Shown in pieces: positions 50,728-59,955 of a DNA stretch of 64,000 nt. The DNA comes from Acidobacteriota bacterium (GTDB lineage Bacteria; Acidobacteriota; Blastocatellia; RBC074). Made by a program: the position numbers and the translations under genes. The stretch is from assembly GCA_016196035.1 (NCBI GenBank), contig JACPYM010000031.1, positions 62,001 through 126,000 of the forward strand, written 5' to 3'. A model generated the notes under the pieces. The model was given only the letters and a program-made list of their open reading frames with translations. It was not told the origin of the DNA and did not search any database. Position 1 is the first letter of the stretch; every line of letters starts with the position of its first letter.

Positions 50728-52209
50728 TCACCCGACATCGTCTGCCGGCAACTTATCCTGAAACTGATCTTCGTCCTTCAGTTCCTTCTTCAACCGCTGC
50801 AACTCGCGTTTCAACTCTTCGACGATCTTCGTGTAGGCTGGATCGCTGTAGAGGTTGTGCATCTCGCCTGGGTCTTTTTGCAGGTCATACAGTTCCCACT
50901 GATTCAGCTTGTTGAAGAAAATCAGCTTGTAGCGCTGCGTGCGCACGCCGTAATGCGCCGCGACGTTGTGATGCAGCGGATGGTAGTAGCGGTAATACAT
51001 CGAAGTCCGCCAGTCCCGTGGCATGCGGCCCGTCAGCAAGGGCAGGAAGCTGCGGCCCTGCATATCGGCGGGCACTTTTTCACCCGCCGCGTCCAGCATC
51101 ATCGGCGCAAAATCCACGTTGAGAATCATCCCCTTGCTGACGCTGCCCGCTTTGATCTTGTTCGGCCAACGAATGAGGAAGGGCATGCGCAACGACTCTT
51201 CGTACATAAATCGCTTGTCAAAAAAGTTGTGCTCGCCGAGGAAAAAGCCCTGATCCGAGGTGTAAATCACGATAGTGTTCTTGGCTAAGCCGCTCTTATC
51301 CAGCCAATCCAGCACGCGCCCGATGTTGTCATCCACCGAGGCTACGCACGCCAGGTAATCGCGCATGTAGCGTTGATACTTCCACCGCTTCAAGGCCGCG
51401 CCGCTCAAGCCTTCGGGCGGTTTCATCTTCAAATCGCTTTCATTCAAATCAACGTCAATGTGCATCGTGGATTGCCGCGCCGCGTCCGACTTGCCCTTGT
51501 AATCGTCGTCAAAGGTCGCCGGGATAGGCACTTCGACATTCTCGAACTGCTTGCGATGCTTCTCGTCCGGCTGCCAGTTCCGATGCGGCGCTTTGTGGTG
51601 GTACATCAGAAAGAAGGGCTTGTCCTGCGGGCGCTTCTGCATAAATTCCAGCGACAGGTCGGTGATGATGTCGGTGGCGTAGCCGGGATATTTTTTGCGC
51701 TGTCCCATCTCAATCATCATCGGATCGAAATACGCGCCCTGACCGGGCAGTATGTTCCAGTAATCAAAGCCCGCCGGTTTGCCCTCGTCAGGCCGTTGCG
51801 GATCGTTGCCGCCCAAATGCCACTTGCCGATCATCCCGGTGTAATACCCGGCTTGTTGCATGTACTTCGACAGCAACGGCTGCGTGTTGTCTATGTGATT
51901 GAAGACAGGCACGCCGTTGATGTGCGCGTATTTGCCCGTCAGGATGGCGGCGCGGCTGGGCGTACAAATCGAATTGGTGACGAAGCAGTTCTCGAACTTC
52001 ATCCCCTCTTTCGCCAGCCGGTCAATGTTGGGTGTCTGAATCAGCTTGCTGCCATAGGCGCTGATCGCATGCGCGGCGTGGTCATCGGTCATGATGAAGA
52101 TGATGTTGGGCTGCTGCGTGGCCGTGCGTTGCGATTGAGCTTGGCTTAGCGGCAGACCCAGCAGCAGCAAGGACAGTCCGAGCAGTAGGGAACGAGTAAA
52201 GGTTTTCAT
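50728..52209 (-). CDS. Exported type I sulfatase
   Basis: A 493-residue enzyme with a signal peptide (LLLGLSLLLLGLPLSQAQ). The alkaline-phosphatase-like fold begins at NIIFIMTDDHAAHA (metal-binding Asp pair), and the formylglycine site is Cys 82 in CTPSRAAILTG, the C-x-P-S-R signature. GKWHLGG, HHKAPHRNW and TSDQGFFLGEHNFFDKR supply further active-site residues. ATG 52209 has AGGAG 7 bp upstream. The maturation enzyme that converts Cys to formylglycine is not in the window. The substrate is probably a sulfated glycan. Confidence 0.93.
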   Translation of the reverse strand: MKTFTRSLLLGLSLLLLGLPLSQAQSQRTATQQPNIIFIMTDDHAAHAISAYGSKLIQTPNIDRLAKEGMKFENCFVTNSICTPSRAAILTGKYAHINGVPVFNHIDNTQPLLSKYMQQAGYYTGMIGKWHLGGNDPQRPDEGKPAGFDYWNILPGQGAYFDPMMIEMGQRKKYPGYATDIITDLSLEFMQKRPQDKPFFLMYHHKAPHRNWQPDEKHRKQFENVEVPIPATFDDDYKGKSDAARQSTMHIDVDLNESDLKMKPPEGLSGAALKRWKYQRYMRDYLACVASVDDNIGRVLDWLDKSGLAKNTIVIYTSDQGFFLGEHNFFDKRFMYEESLRMPFLIRWPNKIKAGSVSKGMILNVDFAPMMLDAAGEKVPADMQGRSFLPLLTGRMPRDWRTSMYYRYYHPLHHNVAAHYGVRTQRYKLIFFNKLNQWELYDLQKDPGEMHNLYSDPAYTKIVEELKRELQRLKKELKDEDQFQDKLPADDVG

Positions 52210-52299
52210 AGGTGACTCCTAAATGGTGTGATAGACAGAAATGATCGGCTCAATGCCTGTTTCTTTTTGTCATGACGAACCGAACTTCCTCTTCGTGCC

Positions 52300-52405
52300 C
52301 ATTCTGCCTTCTCAATTCAACATTCTACATTCCTGGCAGGACGCAGCAACGGCCACTCGTACTTCTGGCTAAGAATGCAGAATGTTGAATTGAGAAGGCA
52401 GAATG
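52300..52405. repeat. Long-arm palindrome 18 (CATTCTGC words)
   Basis: Positions 52300-52332 and 52373-52405 are 33-nt complements with one mismatch. The arms have ATTCTGC/ATTCAAC-type words. The element lies between phaR and the sulfatase, both on the minus strand. Confidence 0.92.
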
Positions 52406-52444
52406 AGCGCGCTTTGGTCAATGCAAATACCGCTAATCCGCAAC

Positions 52445-52918
52445 CTACTTCTCGTCTTTCTTGTTCAAGCCCCAAAGGTCTTTCATCGCGTCTGCGCCGG
52501 GGATGAGCTTCTCCCACATCTGCGGCGCGGTCGCGGTCATCTCCAGCAAACCGCGAAAGCGTTTGTCGAATTCCTCTTTGGTCTTGAGATACGCCTCAAA
52601 ACTGCTGGTCAGATAATTGCGGAAGAAGTCCTGCGCCGCGCCTTCCTGCGAGCGGATCAGTTGAAAGAGGAAGGGCAGTGGCAGCAGATTCTTGTCGTTC
52701 TTTTCTTCTTCGAGAATGGCCTGGATCAGCACGGCTTTGGTCACGTCGGCTTTGCTGGTCGAGTCGAGCACCTGAATCTCATTGCCCGCGCGGATGATTT
52801 GCAGCAGGTCTTGATAGGTGACGTAAGTTTTCGTCTCGGTGTTGTAAAGTCGCCGGTTGCCGTAGCGTTTGATGATGACGCGGTCGTCACCAGCGGCGCG
52901 GGATTTGGTTTTTGCCAT
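52445..52918 (-). CDS. phaR: Polyhydroxyalkanoate synthesis regulator PhaR
   Basis: A 157-residue protein. The N-terminal PHB/PHA accumulation regulator DNA-binding domain is clear: [32 protein letters not shown], followed by the second domain ([15 protein letters not shown] and ILEEEKN). PhaR binds PHA granules and DNA and represses phasin and synthesis genes. ATG 52918 is chosen over 52930 by similarity to the family start. A phasin-like gene lies 1.3 kb away, divergent, which supports the assignment; no PHA synthase is in the window. Confidence 0.92.
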   Translation of the reverse strand: MAKTKSRAAGDDRVIIKRYGNRRLYNTETKTYVTYQDLLQIIRAGNEIQVLDSTSKADVTKAVLIQAILEEEKNDKNLLPLPFLFQLIRSQEGAAQDFFRNYLTSSFEAYLKTKEEFDKRFRGLLEMTATAPQMWEKLIPGADAMKDLWGLNKKDEK

Positions 52919-53227
52919 AACGGAGCGCAACTTAGCACAGGCGGGCGGAAACTGTCTATTGCCTTTGCTATCTATAAAAGAAACAGGGCTTTAGTCATAG
53001 TGTGCAAGTGCGAAACGCGAAGCGGCGCGCGTTGTGACTTGGAATGTCCAGGCAGATTGAGTTACAGCAGGCCATTGGCCGGTATTCTGGCGCGTGATTG
53101 GCTGGCCGCCGCGCAAATGGGCACTTCTATCTTGACTGACCGATCTTGATCGGCAGCGTTAAGCGAAAGACTAAATGAGTAAATAGCAGGGTTTAAGAGT
53201 TTCTGTTCGCAGATGCGAAAAATATGC

Positions 53228-53256
53228 TTGACGGATGAAGCTGTGTGGCCTATGCT
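53228..53256 (+). promoter_or_regulatory. Candidate strong sigma-70 promoter upstream of SDR-phasin
   Basis: TTGACG at 53228-53233 and TATGCT at 53251-53256 are 17 bp apart; 5 of 6 and 4 of 6 bases match consensus. The SDR ATG at 53299 is 43 bp downstream. The space 52919-53298 holds no gene besides; it is where both the phaR and SDR promoters should lie. Confidence 0.55.
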
Positions 53257-53298
53257 CCGCACCGTTCCAAACCAAACGCAGGGCAGGAGAGCACAGCA

Positions 53299-54156
53299 AT
53301 GATTCGCAAAGTCAAAGGCACCACCGTCATTATTACCGGCGCAACCAGCGGCATCGGGCGCGCAACCGCGTTGGAATTCGCCCGCGCGGGCGCCAACGTC
53401 GTGATTGCCGGACGGCGCGTTGAACGCTTGCGAGCATTGGTCGCCGAGATTGAAACCAAAGGCGGGACTGTGTTGGCCGTGCCCACCGACGTGGCCGAAG
53501 AAACGCAAGTCGCAGCCTTGATCGCGCAAACGCTGGAACGGTTTGGGCGCGTTGACACGTTGGTCAATAACGCGGGCGTGGCGCTCGCCGCGAAATTCGA
53601 TGAACAAGCAATGGCGGACTTTCGCCGCGTGATGGAAATCAATTTCTGGGGCGCGGTCTATGCCTGCCGAGCCGCCGTACCGCCGATGAAGCGGCAGCAA
53701 AGCGGCGTCATCATCAATGTTTCATCGGCTTTCGGCAAACGCGGGATGCCGTTTGAGACGGCCTATTGCGCCAGCAAATTCGCGCTCGCGGGTTTTTCGG
53801 AAGCCTTGCGCGCGGAAGTGCTGAGCGATGGCATTGATGTGAGTACGATCTTTCCGGGCGCGGTCGAGACTGAGATTTTTGAGCAGGCGGCGAATCAGGC
53901 GGGTTTGGAACTGCCCGCCTTCATTCCGAAATTTCCCGCACGCGAATTGGCGAAGATCATTGTACGCGATGCGCGCTTCCCGCAGCCCGAAATCGTCATG
54001 GCGGCAGATGCCATCGGTATTGATCTAATGAATAAATTCGCGCCGGGCCTGCTGGATTTGGCGTTGGGCTGGGCGGTGCCGTTTGTCGAAGGCGCACGCC
54101 GTGCTCAAGGCAAGACGACCAAACCAACGAGCGGCAATCTTTACACCAAGCATTAA
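53299..54156 (+). CDS. Short-chain dehydrogenase/reductase
   Basis: A 285-residue SDR with TGATSGIGRA for cofactor binding, NNAG, the catalytic YCASK and a C-terminal extension to residue 285. AGRRVE after the second strand suggests NADP(H). ATG 53299 has AGGAG 9 bp upstream. It belongs to the SDR group of uncharacterised oxidoreductases; the phasin-like gene follows 67 bp later, so a role in fatty-acid or PHA precursor metabolism is possible but not shown. Confidence 0.9.
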   Translation: MIRKVKGTTVIITGATSGIGRATALEFARAGANVVIAGRRVERLRALVAEIETKGGTVLAVPTDVAEETQVAALIAQTLERFGRVDTLVNNAGVALAAKFDEQAMADFRRVMEINFWGAVYACRAAVPPMKRQQSGVIINVSSAFGKRGMPFETAYCASKFALAGFSEALRAEVLSDGIDVSTIFPGAVETEIFEQAANQAGLELPAFIPKFPARELAKIIVRDARFPQPEIVMAADAIGIDLMNKFAPGLLDLALGWAVPFVEGARRAQGKTTKPTSGNLYTKH

Positions 54157-54223
54157 AACAACGAATTTGGCAAACAACGAATCCGGCCAGTGAGGCACTG
54201 ACCACAAGAAAGGGAGAGTAGTT

Positions 54224-54823
54224 ATGGCAAGCAAAGCAAAAGCAACCAAGCACACTGAAGCGACCAACAACACGCACGACATTCCGCAAGCCACCGAGTG
54301 GGCTTCGCAAGTCGTCGAGCACATGGTGGACGCACAAAAGAAATGGATTGAGTTGACCCAGCAACAAAACGCGCTGGTCGTCAAAGCCATTGAAGAAGGC
54401 ATGAATTTTTATCGCACCGCCCCCACGCCCGCGCTGGGCGATTGGGCGCGCCAGGGCGTCGAGGGCTTTGTCGAAGCGCAAAAACGCTGGTCGGAAATCG
54501 CTTCGCAACAAAGCCGCCAGATGTTCGAAGCCTTGCGCGACGGCATCAGCTTTGATCCGGCAGCGGCGCTCGAAACGGCTACTGAAACGATGAGCACGGG
54601 CCTCAACACCGTCATTCAAGCGCAAACGCAATGGCTGGATTTCGCCGCGCAATCCAATGCGCAGGCCATTCGCGCGATGAAAGACGGCCTCAATCTCGAC
54701 GACAATTCACCCGCCGCCGCGTTGGCTGATTTCGCGCAACAGGCCGTGACCAATTACGTCGAAGTGCAAAAACGCTGGCTGGAATTGGCGACGCAACTGC
54801 CGTTTATGCGTTCGAGCAAATAA
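54224..54823 (+). CDS. Phasin-like granule-associated protein
   Basis: A 199-residue helical protein with AAAGGGAG upstream of ATG 54224. It is made of repeated amphipathic segments with a W-x(4-6)-A/S/T pattern: [55 protein letters not shown]. Four such repeats are typical of phasins, which coat PHA granules. There is no Cys, signal or membrane helix. The neighbouring phaR gene supports a PHA role. Confidence 0.82.
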   Translation: MASKAKATKHTEATNNTHDIPQATEWASQVVEHMVDAQKKWIELTQQQNALVVKAIEEGMNFYRTAPTPALGDWARQGVEGFVEAQKRWSEIASQQSRQMFEALRDGISFDPAAALETATETMSTGLNTVIQAQTQWLDFAAQSNAQAIRAMKDGLNLDDNSPAAALADFAQQAVTNYVEVQKRWLELATQLPFMRSSK

Positions 54824-54826
54824 GCA

Positions 54827-54948
54827 CCTGGGTACGCACGCTTCCCAGCGTGCGGCGTGGCGTAAGGCTGCTTGATGCTGAAAGGAATCCTTTCGGCATT
54901 CTTCCGCCTGATGCCACGTTTGCACGCTGGGAAGCGTGCGTACCCAGG
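54827..54948. repeat. Long-arm palindrome 19 (CCTGGGTACGCAC family)
   Basis: Positions 54827-54853 and 54922-54948 are perfect 27-bp complements with a 68-bp spacer. It is a shorter variant of palindrome 16 and starts 4 bp after the phasin stop. Confidence 0.94.
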
Positions 54949-55015
54949 GATAGCACAATCCGTCCGTCTGTTTTATCCTCTGGCCCTAATCCTTTCACGT
55001 TTACAGGAGACACTG

Positions 55016-55582
55016 ATGGCAAATGGAGCGGCTTCCAAGCGTGCCTTTCCGCGCACGCTCAACCTGAACGGGACGCCCGTGACCTTGCGGCTGATGGAGC
55101 GCGCCGATCTCGAACGCTCGCTGCAATTTTCGCGCAACCTGCCCGAAGACGATTTGATGTTCCTGACTGTGGACATCACCGATCCGGCGGAAATGGAGCA
55201 TTACATGCGCGCTGTCGAAAAAGGCCAGGCCGTGACGGTGCTGGCCGAGGTCGAAGGCCGCTTTGTCGGCTACGGCAGTTTGCAATGCAGCCTGCCACAT
55301 TGGACGCGGCACCTCGGCGAGATTCGCTTGCTGGTCGGACGCGAAATGCGCGGCAAGGGCTTGGGCCGCGTGCTGGCGAGCGAAGTCTTTCAGGTCGCAC
55401 AGGAGAAAGGCTTGCAAAAACTGATCGCGCGCATGGCCGTCGAGCAACAAGGCGCGCGGCAGGTTTTTGAAAAGCTCGGCTTTCAGGCCGAAGCCCTGCT
55501 GACCGATTTCGTAATGGATCGCGCCGGGCACACGCACGATCTGATCGTAATGACGCACGATGTGACGGGTCTGAACGAATAA
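55016..55582 (+). CDS. GNAT-family N-acetyltransferase
   Basis: A 188-residue acetyltransferase starting at ATG 55016 with AGGAG upstream. The GNAT fold shows [17 protein letters not shown], the acetyl-CoA loop [15 protein letters not shown] (R/Q-x-x-G-x-G/A), and [13 protein letters not shown] at the end. The substrate amine is unknown. It is located between the phasin and P450 genes. Confidence 0.9.
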   Translation: MANGAASKRAFPRTLNLNGTPVTLRLMERADLERSLQFSRNLPEDDLMFLTVDITDPAEMEHYMRAVEKGQAVTVLAEVEGRFVGYGSLQCSLPHWTRHLGEIRLLVGREMRGKGLGRVLASEVFQVAQEKGLQKLIARMAVEQQGARQVFEKLGFQAEALLTDFVMDRAGHTHDLIVMTHDVTGLNE

Positions 55583-55596
55583 CCGCATGTCTTTTT

Positions 55597-55665
55597 CCCA
55601 CGAAGCCACACGAAGCGGCACGAAGGTGAATGATGACTTCGTGCCGCTTCGTGTGGCTTCGTGGG
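55597..55665. repeat. Long-arm palindrome 20 (CACGAAG family)
   Basis: Positions 55597-55625 and 55637-55665 are perfect 29-bp complements with only an 11-nt loop. It differs from palindrome 8 (20941-21037) by single-base changes that are found in both arms. It ends 13 bp before the P450 ATG at 55679. Confidence 0.95.
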
Positions 55666-55678
55666 TAGAGCCAATCGT

Positions 55679-58600
55679 ATGACTGAATTCGCACGCATTC
55701 CCGAACCCCCCGAAACATTTTTGCTCGGCCATCTGTTGACCCTGAGCGCCGAGACGCCCGTGCAGGACATGTGGCAGTTGGCGCGCGAATTGGGGCCGAT
55801 CTATCGCATGGAAATGCGTGGGCGCGTCGTCATCGTCTTGTCCGGTTACGAACTGGTCAACGAAGTCTGCGATGAGAAACGCTTCGACAAAAGCATTCGC
55901 GGCGGCTTGCGGTTGGTGCGGCGCTTTGGCGGCGATGGTTTATTTACGTCGAAGACCGAAGAGCCGAACTGGAATAAGGCGCACAACATTCTGCTGCCCA
56001 ACTTCAACCAGAAGGCGATGCTGAGCTATCACCCGATGATGCTCGACATCGCCGAGCAGTTGATGCTGAAGTGGGCGCGCCTCAATGACGAAGACGAAAT
56101 TGATGTCGCGCACGACATGACCAGCCTGACCGTGGACACCATCGGCCTGAGCGGCTTCGACTACCGCTTCAATTCGTTCTATCACGACAAAGAACATCCC
56201 TTCGTCGGCGCGATGGCCGACGCGCTGGGCGTCACGATGGATGAACTGCGCGACGCCCCGATGGAAGGGTTGATCCGCCAGAGCCGCGACCGCCGCTTGC
56301 AAGAAGACATCCGCACGATGAACGACACGGTGGATCGCATCATCAAAGACCGCCGGGCCGGCGGCGAAGATTTCAGCGCCAAAGCCGACATGCTCGGTTG
56401 CATGCTTTCGGGCGTAGACAAGAAAACCGGCGAACGGCTCGACGACGTGAACATCCGTTATCAGGTCATCACCTTTTTGATTGCCGGACACGAGACGACC
56501 AGCGGGCTGTTGTCGTTTGCGTTGTACGCGCTGCTCAACAATCCCGACGTGCTCGCCAAAGCCTGCGCCGAAGTGGATCGCGTGCTCGGCCCTGAGCCGG
56601 CGCTCAAGCCGACCTATCAACAGGTCAATCAACTCGGTTACATCACACAGATACTGAAAGAGACGCTGCGCCTCTGGCCGACTGCGCCGGTGTTTGGGCT
56701 GTACCCTTACGAAGACACCGTCATCGGCGGCAAATACAAAATCAAACATCAACACACGATCACCGTGCTATTGCCCGCGCTGCACCGCGATAAAAGCGTT
56801 TGGGGTGAAGATGCCGAACGTTTCAACCCCGACAACTTCAGCCCGGAGAATGAAGCCAAGCGCCCGGCCAACGCCTGGAAGCCTTTCGGCAACGGCAAGC
56901 GCGCCTGCATCGGGCGGCAATTCGCTTTGCAAGAAGCGACGTTGGTGCTAGGCATGCTCTTGCATCGTTTCGATCTCGTTGACCACACGCGCTATCAACT
57001 CAAGATCAGAGAATCGCTGACGCTCAAGCCGGATGGCTTCAAAATCAAACTGCGCCCGCGTGTGCCAGTGGCCGGTGGCCAGTGGTCAGTGGTCAGTAGC
57101 CAGGCGAGCGCGCAACCGGCAGCCGACAGCCGACAACTGACAACCAGCCACAAGACACCGCTGCTGGTGCTGTATGGTTCGAACATGGGCACGGCAGAAG
57201 AGATCGCGCGGCGCATCGCGGGTGATGCCGAAGAGAATGGCTTTGTCGTCAAGGTTGCGCCGCTCGATGATTACGCTGGGCGGTTGCCGAAAGAAGGCTT
57301 GCTCGCCATCGTCACGTCTTCTTATAACGGCTTGCCACCGGACAATGCGGTCAAGTTTGTCGAATGGTTGCGCAACGCCGAATTGGCGAGCGATGCGTTG
57401 AGCGGCGTGACCTACGCTGTGTTTGGTTGCGGCAATCGCGATTGGGCTGCGACGTTCCAGGCGGTGCCGCGTTTTGTGGATGAACAACTCGCGGCGCACG
57501 GCGCGCGGCGTTTGTTTCCGCTGGGCGAAGGCGATGCGCGCGATGATTTCGACGGGCAATTCCAAAAGTGGTATCAGCCATTGCGCGCCGCCGTCGCCGA
57601 TGCGCTGGGCATTCGCAATGAGGCTGAAGCGAAGCCGCAATTTCGCTTGGAGCTTGTTGCTGGGCAGGCGTTGAGTCCGTTTGTGGATTCATTTAGCGCG
57701 CAGCCGATGACCGTGCGCGTGAACCGCGAATTGCAGCGCGCCGCAGCGCCGCAGCCGTCTGAACGTTCGACGCGCCATCTCGAATTGGAATTGCCAGCAA
57801 GCGTAACTTATCGCGCGGGCGACCATCTGGGCGTGATTCCGCACAATAGTGACGCGCTGGTCGCACGTGTGGCCGCACGTTTCGGCTTTGCTGCCGACAC
57901 GTTCATCCGCTTGCGGCGCAACACCAGCCGCAAAACGTTTCTGCCGGTTGACCAATCAATTTCGATTCAATGCCTGCTGGCCGATTACGTCGAATTGCAG
58001 GACGTGGCGACACGCACGCAGTTGCAAACGCTGCTCGCTTTCACTGAATGCCCGCCCGAACGCATTCAACTGCTCGGCCTGATCGAAGAGGAAGAGCGGT
58101 ACAAAGAAGAGGTCTTGGCGAAGCGCAAGTCGCTGATTGATTTGCTGGAAGAGTTCCCGGCCTGCGCGTTGCCGTTTGAGGCGTATCTGGAAATGCTCTC
58201 GCCGTTGCGCCCGCGTTATTACTCAATCTCTTCGTCACCGCTCGTTGACGCCAATGCGTGCAGCATCACGGTCGCCGTTGTCGAAGGCCCGGCGCGTTCA
58301 GGCCGTGGCACGTTTGCGGGCGTCTGCACAAACTATCTGCGAGCGCAGACTGAAGGCGGCGTGCTGTATGCGTTCGTCAAAGATACCAAGTCGGCCTTTC
58401 GCCTGCCCGCTGACCCGGCAACGCCGATTGTGATGATCGGGCCAGGCACGGGCCTCGCGCCGTTTCGCGGCTTCCTGCAAGAGCGCGCGGCGTTAAAGGC
58501 CGCCGGGCAAACGGTCGGCCCCGCGCTGCTGTTTTTCGGTTGCCGCCATCCGCAGCAGGATTTTCTTTACGAGGACGAATTGCACGCGTTTGAAGCGCAA

Positions 58601-58879
58601 GGCGTCGTGCAACTCATCACGGCCTTTTCGCGCGAAGCGGGCAAGCCGAAATGTTATGTGCAGGATCAACTTTACGCGCGGCGTGCAGAGGTTTGGGCGC
58701 TGCTCGAAGCGGGCGCAGTAGTTTATGTTTGCGGCGACGCCAGCCGCATGGCGCCGGATGTGCGGCGCACCTTCGCCGCGATTTATGCTGAAAAGACGGG
58801 GAAGACTGACGCAGAGCAGTGGTTGGATACGCTGAGCGCCGGGAACCGCTATCTGGTGGATGTGTGGGCGGCGAATTGA
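55679..58879 (+). CDS. Self-sufficient cytochrome P450-NADPH reductase fusion (CYP102/BM3 type)
   Basis: A 1066-residue fatty-acid monooxygenase-like enzyme. P450 part: I-helix AGHETTSG at about 268-275, E328-x-x-R331 in KETLRLWP, and heme ligand Cys 410 in FGNGKRACIGRQF. After a linker (about 464-490) comes the FMN domain (YGSNMGTAEEIARRI near 499, SSYNGLPPDN), then the FAD/NADPH domain (LSPLRPRYYSISSSP, GPGTGLAPFRGF, and VYVCGDASRM, VWAAN C-terminus). Such enzymes carry out subterminal hydroxylation of fatty acids using NADPH and O2, without partner proteins. ATG 55679 starts MTEFARIPEPP. Length compares with 1049 in P450 BM3; the linker is encoded by an inserted palindrome of short words. 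Confidence 0.94.
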   Translation: MTEFARIPEPPETFLLGHLLTLSAETPVQDMWQLARELGPIYRMEMRGRVVIVLSGYELVNEVCDEKRFDKSIRGGLRLVRRFGGDGLFTSKTEEPNWNKAHNILLPNFNQKAMLSYHPMMLDIAEQLMLKWARLNDEDEIDVAHDMTSLTVDTIGLSGFDYRFNSFYHDKEHPFVGAMADALGVTMDELRDAPMEGLIRQSRDRRLQEDIRTMNDTVDRIIKDRRAGGEDFSAKADMLGCMLSGVDKKTGERLDDVNIRYQVITFLIAGHETTSGLLSFALYALLNNPDVLAKACAEVDRVLGPEPALKPTYQQVNQLGYITQILKETLRLWPTAPVFGLYPYEDTVIGGKYKIKHQHTITVLLPALHRDKSVWGEDAERFNPDNFSPENEAKRPANAWKPFGNGKRACIGRQFALQEATLVLGMLLHRFDLVDHTRYQLKIRESLTLKPDGFKIKLRPRVPVAGGQWSVVSSQASAQPAADSRQLTTSHKTPLLVLYGSNMGTAEEIARRIAGDAEENGFVVKVAPLDDYAGRLPKEGLLAIVTSSYNGLPPDNAVKFVEWLRNAELASDALSGVTYAVFGCGNRDWAATFQAVPRFVDEQLAAHGARRLFPLGEGDARDDFDGQFQKWYQPLRAAVADALGIRNEAEAKPQFRLELVAGQALSPFVDSFSAQPMTVRVNRELQRAAAPQPSERSTRHLELELPASVTYRAGDHLGVIPHNSDALVARVAARFGFAADTFIRLRRNTSRKTFLPVDQSISIQCLLADYVELQDVATRTQLQTLLAFTECPPERIQLLGLIEEEERYKEEVLAKRKSLIDLLEEFPACALPFEAYLEMLSPLRPRYYSISSSPLVDANACSITVAVVEGPARSGRGTFAGVCTNYLRAQTEGGVLYAFVKDTKSAFRLPADPATPIVMIGPGTGLAPFRGFLQERAALKAAGQTVGPALLFFGCRHPQQDFLYEDELHAFEAQGVVQLITAFSREAGKPKCYVQDQLYARRAEVWALLEAGAVVYVCGDASRMAPDVRRTFAAIYAEKTGKTDAEQWLDTLSAGNRYLVDVWAAN
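57064..57152. repeat. Heptamer palindrome inside the P450-reductase linker
   Basis: The arm near 57068-57103 has GTGGTCAGTGGTCA-type tandem words, and the arm near 57118-57151 has complementary GACAACTGACAACC-like words. It is imperfect and in frame, and codes the linker GGQWSVVSSQAS...ADSRQLTTSH between the heme and FMN domains. Confidence 0.8.
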
Positions 58880-58891
58880 GGACGGTTGCAA

Positions 58892-59164
58892 ATGCTTTAC
58901 ATGGTCGTCGAGAAATTCAAGCCGGGCGCGGCGGCGGCGATTTATCAACGCGCATGCGAACGTGGCCGGATGCTGCCCGCCGGGTTAGAGTACGTCGCAA
59001 GTTGGGTTGATCTGGAATACGCGACTTGCTTTCAACTGATGCGCACAGACGAACCGGCGTTATTTGCCGAATGGACACAGGCTTGGCAGGACTTGGTGGA
59101 ATTTGAGATTGTGGCGGTGCGCGATTCAGCCGAAGCTGCGGCGGTGATTGAGGCGCAAGCGTGA
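58892..59164 (+). CDS. DUF3303-family protein
   Basis: A 90-residue protein of the DUF3303 family: LYMVVEKFKPG, RGRMLPAGLEYVASWVDL, CFQLMRTDEPALFAEW and WQDLVEFEIVAV. The likely fold is a ferredoxin-like alpha/beta (dimeric alpha-beta barrel) domain. It has no known function. It begins 12 bp after the P450 stop; TTG 58886 is another possible start. The P450 position suggests joint transcription. Confidence 0.88.
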   Translation: MLYMVVEKFKPGAAAAIYQRACERGRMLPAGLEYVASWVDLEYATCFQLMRTDEPALFAEWTQAWQDLVEFEIVAVRDSAEAAAVIEAQA

Positions 59165-59188
59165 TGTTCTGTTAGTCGTTGAAAAGCC

Positions 59189-59434
59189 ATGAAGCAACCA
59201 CCCTTAAAGCAATTGCATGCAGATCATTCGTTGATTGAGAGCAAACTGGCACCGTTTCGTATGCTCACAACGACAGAGTTGTTGGCGTCGCTCAAACCAG
59301 GACAACCGGGCGCATTGAAAACGCGGCCAGATGGGACGATGCTTGACGGGCATCATCGGATTCTCGTCTTGCGGGAACGTGGCGTTGAAGTTGATGTTTT
59401 ACCACGTGAGATTATTCTGCCGGAGCGGAGCTAG
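59189..59434 (+). CDS. ParB/sulfiredoxin-like nuclease-domain small protein
   Basis: An 81-residue protein with the ParB/Srx-like strand-helix motif: TELLASLKPG, then RPDGTMLDGHHRILVLRERG, where DGHHRI is the conserved nucleotide-binding segment. It lacks the helix-turn-helix of chromosome-segregation ParB. The phosphatase gene starts only 2 bp after its stop, so the two form a tight pair. Confidence 0.75.
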   Translation: MKQPPLKQLHADHSLIESKLAPFRMLTTTELLASLKPGQPGALKTRPDGTMLDGHHRILVLRERGVEVDVLPREIILPERS

Positions 59435-59436
59435 AA

Positions 59437-59934
59437 ATGAGAAACGCGATTTATTGGGTCAAAGAAAACTGGCCTGGGCGCATCGCCATCGTTGCGCGTC
59501 CACGCGGCGGCGATTGGCTCGAAGACGAAATCGCGGCGTGGGCTGATGCTGGATTGGATGTGATTGTCTCGTTACTTGAAGAAGACGAGGCGGCAGAGCT
59601 GGGCTTGAGCCATGAAGGCGAACTTTGCCGTGCGGCAGGCCTAGTCTTTATCTCTTTTCCTGTCGTTGACCGCAGCATCCCAGCTTCGCAAAAAGCTGCG
59701 CTGGCACTTGCCGAAAAGCTTGGCAAGCTATTGAAGCAGGGCAAGAACATTGGCATTCATTGCCGTCAGAGCGTCGGACGCGCTTCGTTGCTGGCTGCCA
59801 GCATCTTGATTGGCTTGGGCGTAGAACCGCACGACGCTTTGCAGCGGATTGGCAATGCGCGCGGTTGTGAAGTGCCAGAGACGCCTCAACAATTGGAATG
59901 GTTGTTGGCTCTTACGCTGCAAGCCGCCGCATAA
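59437..59934 (+). CDS. Dual-specificity/tyrosine phosphatase-like protein
   Basis: A 165-residue protein with the cysteine-phosphatase P-loop HCRQSVGR: Cys 109 and Arg 115 in the C-x5-R motif. FPVVDRSIP may supply the general acid Asp near residue 78. The fold is that of small dual-specificity phosphatases, here with the conserved LLEEDEAAELGL region. It is paired with the ParB-like gene and may dephosphorylate a protein or small molecule. Confidence 0.85.
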   Translation: MRNAIYWVKENWPGRIAIVARPRGGDWLEDEIAAWADAGLDVIVSLLEEDEAAELGLSHEGELCRAAGLVFISFPVVDRSIPASQKAALALAEKLGKLLKQGKNIGIHCRQSVGRASLLAASILIGLGVEPHDALQRIGNARGCEVPETPQQLEWLLALTLQAAA

Positions 59935-59955
59935 CTGTTTTTATCGAGAATCATT

